Below, piece by piece: positions 10,201-20,118 of a stretch of DNA of 64,000 nt. The notes beneath the pieces were generated by a model, which was not told the origin of the DNA, did not search any database, and saw nothing but the letters and a program-made list of their open reading frames with translations. How positions within the stretch are numbered: the stretch's first letter is position 1; every line of letters begins with the position of its first letter. The position numbers were made by a program, and so were the translations under genes. Origin of the DNA: Incurvaria masculella (Eukaryota > Arthropoda > Insecta > Lepidoptera > Incurvariidae); NCBI GenBank assembly GCA_946894095.1, contig OX335643.1, positions 5,691,036 to 5,755,035 of the forward strand, given 5' to 3'.

Positions 10201-13200
10201 ACGTTTACGGCTATGGAAATAGGATGGCACCACTATCGTGCCTAGAACTGGCGAAATAGTCAATAGATAGCGCTGTACAAACATAGGATTTATTCATAGA
10301 TTAGTAATACAATTTTGTTTTGAAGTTGGAAAATATACAATTTTGAATCGATACACACATTTTTTGACAACTTATACAATCAAATGACTCTTTAATAGTT
10401 TCATCAGGCAGTGAGCTAGATAGCTGCGCCATCTCGTGGTGAAAACACTCTTTTTGTTGTGATCGATTGAATAGAAGTTACCATCTTAGTTATACATTTA
10501 TTGCAATAGAGGGCCGACTACCTTTATTGTATGAAACTTCCGTCACTATGGCGGTGGGCCATTTAATTACCCCAGTAAGTAATTAATTAATCCATGGCGA
10601 GACGTCACATTCTTGCCAGGCACCAGACATAGTCCTCTCTTGCAGCCAGCAAGAATGGAATGACACCAGTAGGGATTGAAACTCGTTACTATGGTCGCAG
10701 CGAGTTAGTGGAAAACGTCTAACCGTAGTTAGTTCCCTTATGAATTCGGGACGTGCAACATCAAATGTTCATTGCACTAAATAGTGCCTCCAAAGATCTT
10801 ATGGGTTCTTACTAGTCGTGGGACGAGAAATGAGAAATGGGTTCATATAACTGTTACTAGTGTAAAAACGAAGTATTCATTTTACGCCGAGCAGTATGGC
10901 CGCTACAAATTTCTTGTAGCGCACTGGATCGCGCACGCGGCGCTCCAACGAAAGCCCGTAGGTTGCGAGACGTCTAGACGCAACGACCCGCCAGCCGCGA
11001 CTGTCTCGCTCGCGCAATGGCGGGCGGCAGTAGCTGTAACCGGCTTGGAGCCGGCGACTCTCGTAACTAGAGTTACGAGTAATAGTTAGTAATATTAATA
11101 ATTACTTCGTTGCGGCTTGTAGCCGGCGACTCTTTACCGCCGGTTACCGCCGAAACTGTAATGCGCGCGCGCAGTGCGCACTGTAGTCAAAGAGGGGCTA
11201 CATTGTTAACGACCGCCGTTGTGGTTTGCTTACAGAAAAAGTCCCACGATTAGTATTTCTAAATGCTAATAGGCATATAAAATAAATGATAATTACGTTT
11301 ATTTATCATTTGTGTTTTATTATTTCTGGGGATTATTTTGTCGAGGATAAAAAGCTTTGTCTGACTTCTTAATTGTTTGCGATAACTACATAGTAACAAA
11401 ACCTCTTTCTTGATTTAGATTTTTGTTGAGAATACAGGTCACTGCACTCGAGATTCAGAATTCATGTGAGATGATCGAACCGTGCTAGATGTCATTATAC
11501 ACATTCATGTCCAGCAAAAAAAAAAAAAGGAGAAAAGGGAGAGGGAGTTTTTTTTGTTCATTTCTTTTTGCAACAGTTTTCGCAAACGGCTATCGGCATC
11601 AGCAATAACAGTTACTAACGTTTTCGAAGACCAGTGGAAACGCCCACGACTAGTTCTTACTTATCGTTGAAACTCGAGAAAATAAGTAGCAAGCGAATTC
11701 TCCCGCCGGCCCTCATACAAACTAGTTTCAGTTGCTACTCTGTCTTTCCATGCTCGCTGCTTGCATCTAACTATATAGCGTATATTTATTTATTTATTTA
11801 TTTATTTTATATTAGACAGGCAGCCTGGGCTGATGTGTCTAAATCGAGTACATAGTTCATTGATATATTAACATATTTTTTTTTTTCACTTAATCGGTTT
11901 CAGTTCACTTAGTTACTTATTTTTAAAATGTATTTATTTAGATAAGCGTCCAAACGATTCTTAAATTGATTAGTGTTGTTTGAACTTATAATGTCCTCTG
12001 GAAGTTGGTTCCAATCGTCAACCACTCTGTTGGTTATGAAGTGCTTCCGTGTGTTGGTTTTGTGTTCTGTTTTATTCAGTTTTAGAGTGTGGCCACGCAG
12101 GTGAGTGTTATGATTAAGTGTGAACATTTCCTTCATTGCTTCACAGTTGTATTTCTCAGTAAGCATTTTATACACTTCTATTAAATCGCCTCGCATCCGT
12201 CTTATCCGTATATGAGTACCCAACCAAACTAGCTCTTTTTCATGCAGTCTGAACCATGGGTATCTACTATAATGACATGCGTTTTAAAAGCTAAAACGTG
12301 TTCATATTTCATGGTTTGTCCGTATATGTATGCAGCAGAGTGAGGAGGTGGAGAACGCTCTGTTCACGCAGCAGCAGCGCCACCACCTCCTGCAGCAGCA
12401 GCAGAGGCTCATGGACCTGTACGAGCGGCCCACCATCAAGACGGAGCCGGACCTCAACAGAGGTGAGCGTGGGAGGCAGTGGCATAGAGTTCGGGTTACA
12501 CGTGGACAGCAAAGTGAGGAGGTGGAGAACAGAGGTGTTCACGCATCAGCCACTTCTTTTTATGAGTTGGATAAGTGCATTTCGTCACGAATATGAGTTG
12601 TTCCGTAGTTCGGATTCCATGTAAAACTATAGTACCTCTTCCCCTACTAGGTGGTAAGGTTAAGCCCGTCCGGGTTTATAATATCTCGTTGGATGAAAAT
12701 ATAATCAAAACGGCAATAAATTATTGTGCGTGTTTTCCATCCCGTTCAAGGTAGCAGTGCTCATTAAGGTGACCCTTCCTTTTTCCACGTTTGTATGGAG
12801 AGTTGAGCGGGAAGGCCCACCTTAAGAGAATGTCCTGGCACGACACCGAATTCCTTCTAATCATGACATTTGGTGTGGTAATAACCATCCATGTCCAGTC
12901 ACATAAAAAGAAACCAATCCAACATTTAAAAGCTTTATTTTCAATTCTCTCGATGAAACAACGTAATTGTTATTTCGACTGAACTCTCCAACAGTGAAAA
13001 GTCTGTTAGTTGACTGTTGCGGTGCGCAGGGTGCGAGACGGTGATGCAACCCCAGCCGAGCCCCGTGCCCGGCTACTACCGCTCGGAGCAGCTCGTCGCG
13101 ACCGCGCCCACCAGTGAGAATGCTTGTCCATTGAACGAGGGTATTTAGTTGTTGTTTTTTTGTTATTGCTCAGTTTCTTTTAAGAAATTCTGAAAGTTGC

Positions 13201-15719
13201 TCCCATTATCTTATTTCTTTAATAAGCTATGATCGGTTTAGAAACGGTACATCCTTGAGAACTTGTTGTCACAAGTAAATAGGTATTCTCACAGTGTTTT
13301 CCTCCAAATATCATCATTGAAAGACCCTTCCGTCACTTTAAACCAAACCGTGGTCCCTGGGTCCACGGTCACCATATTGACTTGTTAATATTATTACTGA
13401 AACAATGACTGAATTGTATTTAGAATTATCACCTTTTAACATGCTACTTATGATATTTATCTTTCTTAACTTTTTAACACGTTCAGACTGGTAATACTTT
13501 TACTTAATATGCTATGACGAGTGAACTTTAGGAAATAAAACCTTGATTTTTAGGGTTCCGTACCCAAAGGGTCCCAACGGAACCCTATTACTAAGCCACT
13601 ACTGTCCGTCCGGCCGTCCGTGTCTGTCCGTCCGTGCCGTATCTCATGAACCGTAATAGTGTCGTTACAAATTGCACTGATTTGGTCCCAGAGTGTATGC
13701 ATGTACTGACATACACATGGATTAATTGTGAAGATCGGCAGTCGGATCAGCTTCTCATCGCCTGCTCCCGATATTACTTCACTTTCCCTTAACGTTCTTT
13801 CTTCCTTTTTTATATAGCCTATAACATTCCTCAAGAGTTGGGCTATATTTTTTTTTATCCAACTGTTAGTTCCAGAGATTAGCGCATTCAAACAAAAAAA
13901 ATAATTTCTTCAGCTTTATTATATTGGTATAGATAACATGTGAAGAATGTCACAAATTGTATTCAAGAGGTAGCAATAGCAAACGTGCTCTCCATTCACA
14001 CAACACTCTGTCTATAGCTCTGTGTGTCTGTGTGTAGGCGTGGCGGCGGCGTACTACAGTCAGCAGCGGGAGGAGTCACCGCTGCACCGACAGCAGCAGA
14101 TGTTTAGCCAGCCCGGTGCCGAGCTGCTCATAGCTAAGCAGAACGCGCTCGCCGCACACACCACGCTCTGTCAGTATCTTTCTCTTTTAAGGGTTCCCTA
14201 CCCAAAGGGTGCCAATGCAATCGATCCTATTACCAAGCCTCCGCTGTCCGTCTGTCCGTGTCTGTCAACGGCTTGTATCTCATGGACCATAATAGGTGTA
14301 CAATTTAAAAAAATAAATAGTAAAAAGACAATAAAAAGGAAGTGTATGCAAATTTTTGATTCGCAGTATGACTCGCACTTGGTCAGTTTATTTTTTTACC
14401 ATGCAAGTTACCCAACGCAGACAGCGTGGGGATCTTATCGAAACATATAAAATACTGCATGATTCCTATGATGTCAATAATTTAAAAACAATGTACACAT
14501 TTAACACTAACGAAAGGCTACGCGGTCACTCGCTAAAGATAAATCGCACCCAAGCATCAACAAATCCTCGAAAACATTTCCTAACAATCCGAGTTGTGGA
14601 TAATTGGAACGGCCTACCTGAGGAAATAATAAGTGCATCGTCAGTAAGTGTTTTCAAAAACAAACTGGATGTTTACTTAAAATAAAAAAAAAAAATAATT
14701 CATAGACAAGACAATAAATAAATAAGTGCAAGTGCTTAAAAACAAAAGTGCAAGTGCATTAAAAGAAGTGCACGCATCAGCATAATGCTGCTAGTACATT
14801 ACAATATAATAATAATAAGTTGCATGCATGTTTCTACCCTTCAGTCGCGCCTGTTCTTTATTTCCTTGGCAAGGCCCTTGTATTATTTTTTCCTCTAAGC
14901 TTTCAGTTTTGCCACCCTTGCTAGTTTCGTTTCACCGCCACATGCTTATCGGCTTAAACTTTACGCTGCCAGTAGCTGTCCCTGTCTTAGTTTGGTTAGC
15001 AGCTCAGATCTCTTTCCCCCTATAAACCATAAATTTAGTCAGACGTCTCCCTCTGCAAGACCGTACACGGACGGACCGTGCCGGACACACAGTAGCTGTT
15101 CCTCTCTGTCTGGCTAGCTCCTGCTCACATCTCAGATTATCAGCTCAAACCGTGCACTTCAGTGTAGCTGTCACTCACTTAATCTGGCTAGCAGCTCACA
15201 AGATATTTTGTCAGACCTCTCCCTATCTCAGACTATCGGCTCAAACCATACATCATCAGCAGGTGTCCCTCGCAGTCTGGCTATTCTTCTCACAACATAT
15301 TTGGTCAGATCTTTCCCACTCTCAGACTATCAGCTCAAAGCACGCTCTGTCAATGCATCTGTCCTAAGTTTAATCTGGCTAGCAGCTTACAACACATTTG
15401 TTAAGACCTCCCTCTCATACTATCGGGTAGCAGTCCCACAGTATGGCTCACCACTCATTTAAGATGCACACCGACACATTGAATTCAAATTCATGTATTC
15501 AATTTCAGGGCCAAACTCAGCTAAACGACCATTTTTTTACGGCGAAAACACCCAGTTGCATTCACAGCTCCACCCGCGGTACGAGGTAAGTTAGACCGTT
15601 CATATTATTAAACGGTCTCCTCACTTATGCAGCATCCATTTTCAACGCCTGATGAGAAAATACCAACCCTGTGTGTGCCGTTCTTGTTGCAGGACTTGGC
15701 CCGCCTGCTGAATCAGTGA
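4003..15719 (+). CDS. THAP zinc-finger protein with tyrosine heptad repeat (whole gene, 9 coding exons)
   Basis: Probable nuclear DNA-binding protein. Nine exons join with matching phases into 656 codons plus stop: 4003-4201, 5562-5724, 7241-7361, 8770-9810, 12336-12462, 13030-13113, 14038-14169, 15509-15585, 15693-15719. Exons 1-2 make an N-terminal THAP domain (C2CH zinc ligands C5, C10, C52, H55; invariant Trp at 35; Pro in the AIPTQNL motif at about 78). Exon 3 is Ser/Gly/Asn-rich. Exon 4 carries about 17 heptads of the form Y-[ND]-K-[LS]-P-E-x, then a Gln-rich stretch; exon 5 is Gln-rich. Two matches to the SUMO consensus, IKEE and IKTE, are visible. The start ATG has A at -3 and G at +4. 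Introns are full of repeats. THAP proteins are DNA-binding regulators; target and partners of this one cannot be told. The terminal exon is duplicated. Confidence 0.85.
4275..4668 (+). repeat. SINE copy with 5S-like head remnant, internally rearranged
   Basis: Starts at a trace of the 5S-derived head (agatgggtgact) and continues with the shared SINE body: aaaactgtaggt, ggtggtagggtt, a cgatggtcgaa block, cctggcatggcacctagtt, ccatgtccagtcacat. A second copy of the late body follows a partial first one. Lies in THAP intron 1. Confidence 0.75.
5166..5443 (+). repeat. Dispersed 'gggttcc..cggaaccc' repeat
   Basis: Begins agggttccatacccaaaggg, has a run of tccgtc units, a ctcatgaaccgtaatagata block and ends near actcgcacttggctgg. 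Related copies: 13552-13680, 14192-14385, 26846-26905 and, reversed, 30020-30236. I recall this repeat as very common in Lepidoptera; its class is not clear to me. A poly-C run precedes it at 5030-5044. Confidence 0.7.
5562..5724 (+). CDS. THAP gene exon 2 (end of THAP domain, basic stretch)
   Basis: Acceptor ttatcttgcag, donor GTGAGC. Its first two bases complete the split Gly codon; the AIPTQNL motif that closes THAP domains follows, then a Lys/Arg-rich stretch (VIRKSRTIKYK) that could serve as a nuclear localisation signal. Ends with two bases of a codon. Confidence 0.85.
5790..6182 (-). mobile_element. LINE 3' end fragment (ORF2 C-terminus, frameshifted)
   Basis: The minus strand reads HYHEECSSELYYAAHS and, after a frame change, SFIYRIGKLWNALPRYF: the C-terminal signature (..LWNxLP..) of a Jockey/R1-like reverse transcriptase ORF. 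A related piece lies at 47350-47760 and a 3'-UTR-like piece at 42368-42475. It carries the intact TTAA site at 5878-5881 that is occupied by a MITE in the 46.9 kb copy. Confidence 0.65.
6265..6925 (-). mobile_element. CR1-like LINE, 3' end with ATTT repeat tail
   Basis: The minus strand encodes [45 protein letters not shown] and NRVVELWNKLPETLL, the C-terminal region of a CR1/L2-like reverse transcriptase ORF. The 3' end has a conserved tgtctaaatc/gcagcctaagctg block and a (ttta)n run at 6275-6298. 5'-truncated, as usual for LINEs. Relatives at 11770, 14390, 24560, 31330 and 41530. Confidence 0.75.
7241..7361 (+). CDS. THAP gene exon 3 (Ser/Asn/Thr-rich linker)
   Basis: Acceptor gctccgacggacag is weak but is the one that keeps the frame (split Gly codon); donor GTGAGT. 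Encodes DKREWANQSASSYGGS and a low-complexity tail. The 5' edge is less certain than the 3' edge. Confidence 0.7.
7514..7890 (+). repeat. SINE with 5S rRNA-derived head (best copy)
   Basis: The head contains ctccgaagttaagcaacg, gggtccggtctggtcttgg and atgggtgacc, the conserved internal part of 5S rRNA; these are internal promoter elements for RNA polymerase III in 5S-type SINEs (SINE3). The body (aaactgtaggtcc, gatggtcgaagcgg, cctggcatggcacc, ccatgtccaatcacat) is the same as in the tRNA-headed copies of this window. It is not a 5S gene: both ends of 5S are missing. Confidence 0.8.
8770..9810 (+). CDS. THAP gene exon 4 (large exon with tyrosine heptads)
   Basis: Acceptor aaaccttttcag, donor GTGAGA, phase 0 at both ends, 347 codons. 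The N-terminal part (IQYRLSALNAIANN) looks helical; then a charged region; then the Y-x-K-x-P-E heptads (about 9164-9560); then a Gln-rich helix-like stretch (LRSQQHSLQMLQQRM) and the SUMO-consensus site IKEELDL. The ATG at 8857 is internal, not the gene start. Confidence 0.85.
10800..11262. repeat. Possible MITE with 'actagtcgtgggac' ends
   Basis: The sequence actagtcgtgggac near 10809 returns in reverse as gtcccacgattagt near 11240. Between them lies GC-rich, CpG-rich sequence with two copies of gccggcgactct. No coding. In THAP intron 4. Confidence 0.45.
11770..12225 (-). mobile_element. CR1-like LINE, 3' end
   Basis: The minus strand encodes [36 protein letters not shown] and NRVVDDWNQLPEDIIS. 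It shares the 3' block gcagcctgggctgatgtgtc and the (ttta)n tail (11785-11808) with the copy at 6265. In THAP intron 4. Confidence 0.75.
12336..12462 (+). CDS. THAP gene exon 5 (Gln-rich, IKTEP motif)
   Basis: The acceptor is a NAGNAG pair (gcagcag), so one Gln may be alternatively included. Encodes QSEEVENALFTQQQ, a poly-Gln stretch and PTIKTEPDLNR. Donor GTGAGC; ends with one base of a Gly codon. Confidence 0.8.
12507..12550 (+). repeat. Partial copy of THAP exon 5 inside the following intron
   Basis: Repeats the exon-5 start: cagcaaagtgaggaggtgg, then gagaac and tgttcacgcatcagc, matching 12333-12377 with few changes, 174 bp downstream. It includes an AG acceptor-like edge but only about 40 nt of the exon and no matching donor. 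Confidence 0.75.
12555..12910 (+). repeat. SINE copy holding a nested 54-bp TTAA MITE
   Basis: Shared body: gttggataagtgcatttcg, catgtaaaactatag, ggtggtaaggttaagcccg and catccatgtccagtcacat. A 54-bp insert (12768-12821) splits it. In THAP intron 5. Confidence 0.75.
12764..12825. mobile_element. Very small TTAA-flanked MITE (54 bp)
   Basis: TTAA at 12764-12767 and 12822-12825 flank a 54-bp insert whose ends read GGTGACCCTTCC and, reversed, GGTGGGCCTTCCC. The SINE around it is continuous once the insert and one TTAA are removed (compare the 25333 copy, gctcttaaatgg). A decayed relative starts at TTAAGGTGGGCCTTCC near 26407. TTAA duplication points to piggyBac-type mobilisation. Confidence 0.65.
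13030..13113 (+). CDS. THAP gene exon 6
   Basis: Acceptor ttgcggtgcgcag, donor GTGAGA. Encodes CETVMQPQPSPVPGYYRSEQ and a short Ala/Thr tail; phase 1 at both ends, matching its neighbours. Confidence 0.8.
14038..14169 (+). CDS. THAP gene exon 7
   Basis: Acceptor ctgtgtgtctgtgtgtag; donor GTCAGT, not ideal at +3. Encodes VAAAYYSQQREESPLHRQQQ and LLIAKQNALAAHTTL. The phase matches exons 6 and 8. Confidence 0.75.
14390..14810 (+). mobile_element. CR1-like LINE, 3' end
   Basis: The plus strand encodes RQRGDLIETYKILHDSYDVN, LRGHSLKINRTQASTNPRKH and RVVDNWNGLPEEII, then an A-rich tail with gtgcacgcatcagc..gctgctagt, a 3' block also seen reversed at 31360 and 38990. In THAP intron 7. Confidence 0.75.
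14960..15450 (+). repeat. Minisatellite, about 95-bp unit, five imperfect copies
   Basis: The phrase ctcagactatc[ag]gctcaaa recurs at about 15131, 15227, 15321 and 15414 (spacing 96, 94, 93), with tctggctagcagctcaca between. An earlier, more diverged copy starts near 14968. In THAP intron 7, just before exon 8. Confidence 0.75.
15509..15585 (+). CDS. THAP gene exon 8
   Basis: Acceptor gtattcaatttcag, donor GTAAGT (strong). Encodes PNSAKRPFFYGENTQLHSQL followed by HPRYE. Ends in phase 0. Confidence 0.8.
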
Positions 15720-15769
15720 TATGTGCCGTTCTTGTTGCAGGACTTGGCCCGCCTGCTGAATCAGTGATG
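15672..15769 (+). repeat. 48-bp tandem duplication covering the last THAP exon
   Basis: Two head-to-tail 48-bp units, differing at most at the final base, each with tgtgccgttcttgttgcag (acceptor) and gacttggcccgcctgctgaa followed by tcagtga (coding end and stop). Confidence 0.9.
15693..15719 (+). CDS. THAP gene exon 9, first of two identical terminal coding exons
   Basis: Acceptor gttcttgttgcag, then codons for DLARLLNQ and TGA. A second copy with the same acceptor and stop follows 48 bp on (coding part 15741-15767). Use of either gives the same protein end. Confidence 0.75.
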   Translation, partial: DLARLLNQ

Positions 15770-16327
15770 TCTGCACATTCCCTTCGGCTGAGCATAAGGC
15801 AGAGTCGGACTTGTGTAATCTATATTTTTGTACATAGTAAAAATAGCCGACGTGTGGCAACATTGTGTGTGCCTGCCCATGCCGGGCGACCTATCTGAAA
15901 TTTTGATGTGGTAAAAACAGGTTAATATATACCTGGCGGGGAAAGACAAGGTCTTGCGCCATACACCAAACATTATTTTTGTAATAGACTGCTCAGTTAT
16001 CAAACAAATTTGCCATGACAGTTGTCTATGGCTGTAATCATAGGAAAATCATTAAAATAACTGTATCTGTTTTGATCATCAAACCCGACTTGACATTGCT
16101 AGCCTTTCAAAATTTTCTAATTGCAACAAATTCTTTGTCCTTAGATTAACCGTTACATCAGTCTTAATTTTACCAATTTTAATGCATAAAAGCCTTTCCT
16201 AATGTCCTCGACTACATTGAACTACGACAGAATTTGACCTTAAAATATTTTTTTACTTATTCTCTGCCATTTTTTACTGCACCCATGACGCGCCTGTCAA
16301 ATGGATGGCTGTAGTGCCGTCTTTATA
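15770..16327 (+). other. Probable 3' UTR and flank of the THAP gene
   Basis: AT-rich sequence without coding signal. An ATTAAA occurs near 16052; the first AATAAA on this strand that I see is at 16337-16342, inside the next MITE. The real poly(A) site is not fixed by the sequence. Confidence 0.4.
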
Positions 16328-16703
16328 TGCCAGTTCAATAAAGAAATGATATAGAAATGGAGGCTGCTGTCATATAGATGGTACAGTCAACATAATATTC
16401 TTACTAAGTATATATTTATGTTTTAAGATTTTTGTAATACTTATAAATGTATTTGTTCAAGAGGTAGGAAAAGGTTAATAAAACTGTGGGTTTGTTCAAA
16501 GAATCTTTCCGCGCTTTCGAGAAGTCATCGTTCTGCTCAATTCCACCAATGAAACATACCGACCCAACAAGGTAACTAAGTACATACAACTGTACGCTCT
16601 GCGTTGTTTTTTTGCTGGCGGTACCGCACTGTGTGAGTGATATAGTGGGAGCGAGATAGCATGCGATTTGCAAGTAGCGGCCGCCATTTCTATATTGTTT
16701 CTT
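16328..16703. repeat. MITE with ccagttcaataaagaaa ends
   Basis: The left end ccagttcaataaagaaatga returns reversed at the right end (tttctttattaaactgg, to 16703). The part gggagcgagatagcat..gcaagtagcggccgccat is found again at 41860-41941 next to CstF-77 exon 2. Confidence 0.65.
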
Positions 16704-17037
16704 TATTAAACTGGCTAGTAACTAAATGATAGCGAGTGAAGAAATGATATTTACGTTCTTTGACGGAGACCATTTGCTACTGTACTGGTCGAAAAGCTGT
16801 GAAGTGTCGCATTGTCATGTGGGCTTTGTAAATAAATCATCCGAAAGACATTCCAGTACAAGTCGATAGTCTTAAAAGGCCTACATACGTTGGGCCAACT
16901 TCCACAAATGTGTCCTACTTCTTCGTTGCTAATGCCTTTGAAGCCACGCGTTATTATTAACTGAATAGTGCTGATATTTGTCATGCATTGTTGCTTACGA
17001 CGTGAATTGTTGATTCTCGTCAATTCAAATGAATTTA

Positions 17038-17178
17038 CCCTGTTACTAATAAACCCAGGTCATCCTCTGAAGTTATATAATATTTTGTCCTTTGCATTGA
17101 CATGTAGTTTTGAATTCGAGTGAAAGTGACAAAACAATGTATAACTATTCAGAGGATGATCTGGGTTTATTAGTGGTT
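17038..17178. repeat. MITE, CCCTGTTAC family, copy 1
   Basis: Inverted arms actaataaacccaggtcatc.. (17045-17070) and ..gatgatctgggtttattagt (17149-17174), 26 bp with one mismatch; the middle shares cctttgcattgacatg with copy 2 at 24114. Confidence 0.75.
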
Positions 17179-17179
17179 A

Positions 17180-19820
17180 GTGTTTTTACCTGTGATTGTA
17201 AGCTGTTGCAAATACTTTTGTAAACTTAGAGTAAGTGAGTGTTAAAAAAATCCAGCGAAGTTTCTTTCCAGTTCTTCTTCGCTGTGATGGCTGAACTGGC
17301 AAATGACAAATCCTAGTGCAGTGTACTCTATGGATGATGAATAAACATTAAACAATTTGCATAGCCTCCTCGGAGGCCCTCACTCACTCACTCACTCACT
17401 CGTTGCATGGTGGCCGTGCCGCACGGCATGTAAGAAATTTGCGATGAAGAAATACGACACATTTTAGGAAATTTGCCCAACATCTGTAGCGGGCTTTCCA
17501 TGTATTTTTAGTTTAGGGTTACACAATGACATGTGGGTGACATTCGCAGCAGTTGTGTTCAGATTAAACCTATTTTAAAATGCAATTTGATGCGGTGGTA
17601 AAAATTTACATTTTTATTCTATTGTTTTTTTACTATCTATTTGTTGTTATCCTTGGTATATGTTACCATAATATATAGTTTTATTTTGGGTTAAGCCTTA
17701 ATTTTTTTTTTAGACTCTTTCGAGTGATTTATGTGTTTATTAAAGTTTGTACAAGAATAAGGTGAGGCCAGATATTGTATGAGTAGTTGTGTGCGATTTT
17801 TAGACGGTCTGTCGGGAGTGGATGTTTAAGATGTCTTAAAGAGGGTGCTTAAAGTGCAAATGTACATACGTGCGAAAATACTCGTGATATCGGAGGAACC
17901 TTTTTGTTTTATGCGTGACTGATTTAGAATCATTGAACGGTAGATCCCTGATACTTCTGGGGCAAACATGTTGCCAGTGTTAAATTTAGTAGTCCAGACC
18001 ATGGGTTAAGAAAACATAGCCTTCTTAGGCGTGGATCCACGGTAAGGCACTTTATTGTGATTAATGTCAAAACAAGGGACAAAATTGTTACCACTTTGGG
18101 AAGGGTACCCCTACCCTCCCCCCCATAAGCACTCATCGACTATTGCTATATTACCATTTTTTATAATCCAATTTATTTTGGCCATATCACCTTTTTTTGC
18201 ATCTGAAAGTCATTGCATAATTTTTTTGTGGACAAAAAAATATTCACTAATTGAAATCCTAGATCGCAATTGGGCCTTCTATTCCCTGTAAACTTTTATC
18301 CCAGTCTAAATAATTGTCATTTTGCTAGTACGCGAGACATTAGAAAAAATCGTCAATAATTTAATTACAAAATTGATGGTTCATAGCTTTGACAATGTTA
18401 CGATAATATGATATGACAATGATATGATACTCTTTCTGATCTTGGGACTAATATAGCTTTTGTCCTGCTCTCTCTTTGCTGTTGTCTGCCTCTAAAATCA
18501 TGTTTTTCATGCAGGTCATCTGGAAATAAATTATTTTGTTTCAGACTCTAACCGTTGTTGTATTAATTTGGACATAAAATTACCCGTGTACCTTGAGCCC
18601 TTAAAATATGTCAAATTGCCGGGAATATTATTAGGGATCTACACATAAATAGGTATATGATATTTGTTTTAGTATATGTATTGTTTTGTGTCGAAAAGGG
18701 TCATTCACAATAATATTCACCAAAGAAAACACAATATTTGAATGTGTTACCTTTATAGAATTCAAAGTACATTTGTCAATAAACAAATGTTCCTAGTCCA
18801 ACCTTGTAATGTGTTCAAATTTATTGTCATAAGGCTTTAACACTGAACAGACGTTTGATTAGCATGTAAAGAGATCTGATAAGGATTTTTTTTATGTATA
18901 TCTATTTTAAATGCTACCTTATCACTAAAGTTTAATTCTCATGGGAAATAATGTGTTGTAATTTTTTTGATTGAAAATCAGCCACGCATAAAACCAGGTC
19001 GTTTACATACATACAAATATGTATTATATTTTTTTAGTAATCATAAGTTTTATTTTTTACTAGCATAAAGTGACAGAGAGATATTTCTAAGTACAGGGCG
19101 CCTCTAATATATAAAAAATGGGACTCGGAGATTGTCCTAGTGTGTTTGACTTATTTTATGTGACATGTACAATATTACGTGGGCATAATTTAATAAGCAT
19201 TTCCTATGTGCGAGATCGCTTACATTGTGTCACTGTATTTTTGTTTAGATTTTATTTTTTTCTAAATGTTCTTAACATAGCGGGATATTCATAATAAAAG
19301 TACTTTTTTACATTCTAGTTAAAATAATTGCCACTTCTATATTTTAGGTGTAAGGGGATGTTGCCAATTGAAAATGACGAGATATATTGTGTATAGGGTG
19401 TCTCGTTTGTGACTATACAAATTATGATGGTATCTTATATTATTACTTTTGAAATATCTGTGTCATATTATAAAAGTAGGTGTGCACTGCATCTAATAGT
19501 AGTCTAGTTTATCATTAGTGATTTGAAACCAAAATTTTCTATTGCCCTTTATTGGTATAGCCACAAATGCGAACCCCACTATATTATAATTTTAAGAGAT
19601 GTGAGAAATTAAATAATTATGCTCTAATGAACCAGACCAAAGCTGTGACATGTTAGATTAAGGAAAAAGATTTACGAATGGTGAACATGGAGGTGAATAA
19701 AAAAAATATTAGGATATTATCGTAAATCATTTCTTTTGTTTATATTTTTACAAATGTGGCCATTTTGTCAAATAAATAACATGGAGGAATGGAGTTTGTG
19801 TTTTTGTCGGTTTTGTTATA
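17180..19820. other. AT-rich intergenic DNA, nothing recognised
   Basis: Long AT-rich stretch between convergent genes. It has a short tcac microsatellite (about 17382-17400) and no frame with coding features. No repeat family that I could match elsewhere in the window. Confidence 0.5.
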
Positions 19821-19822
19821 GA

Positions 19823-20118
19823 TAAAAGAGGAAGGTATAGATTGATAGCATCATACCAGTGCTGAATAGGAATGAGAAATATTCACAGATGGCGTTGCAA
19901 TTCACATTTCATAATACACTCAATACAAACCAATGAATATCAATGATATTTTTATTTACAATGACATCTTAATTTATAGTTGAAATGTAACGTTTCTATC
20001 ACCCCTACCTGGACAAAATTTGCAGCCAAGCTTAGTTTAATGACATAACTAGTTCTGGCAGTGACGGGATTTGTACGTTGTATGACGTTAGCTATCTTTA
20101 CCTTTCTCTATTTTGTAT
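19823..20118. repeat. MITE, 'aaagaggaagg' family, copy 1
   Basis: Starts aaaagaggaaggtatagatt and ends with reversed sequence (gacgttagctatctttacct..). The better-kept relative is at 49797-50132. Confidence 0.55.
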
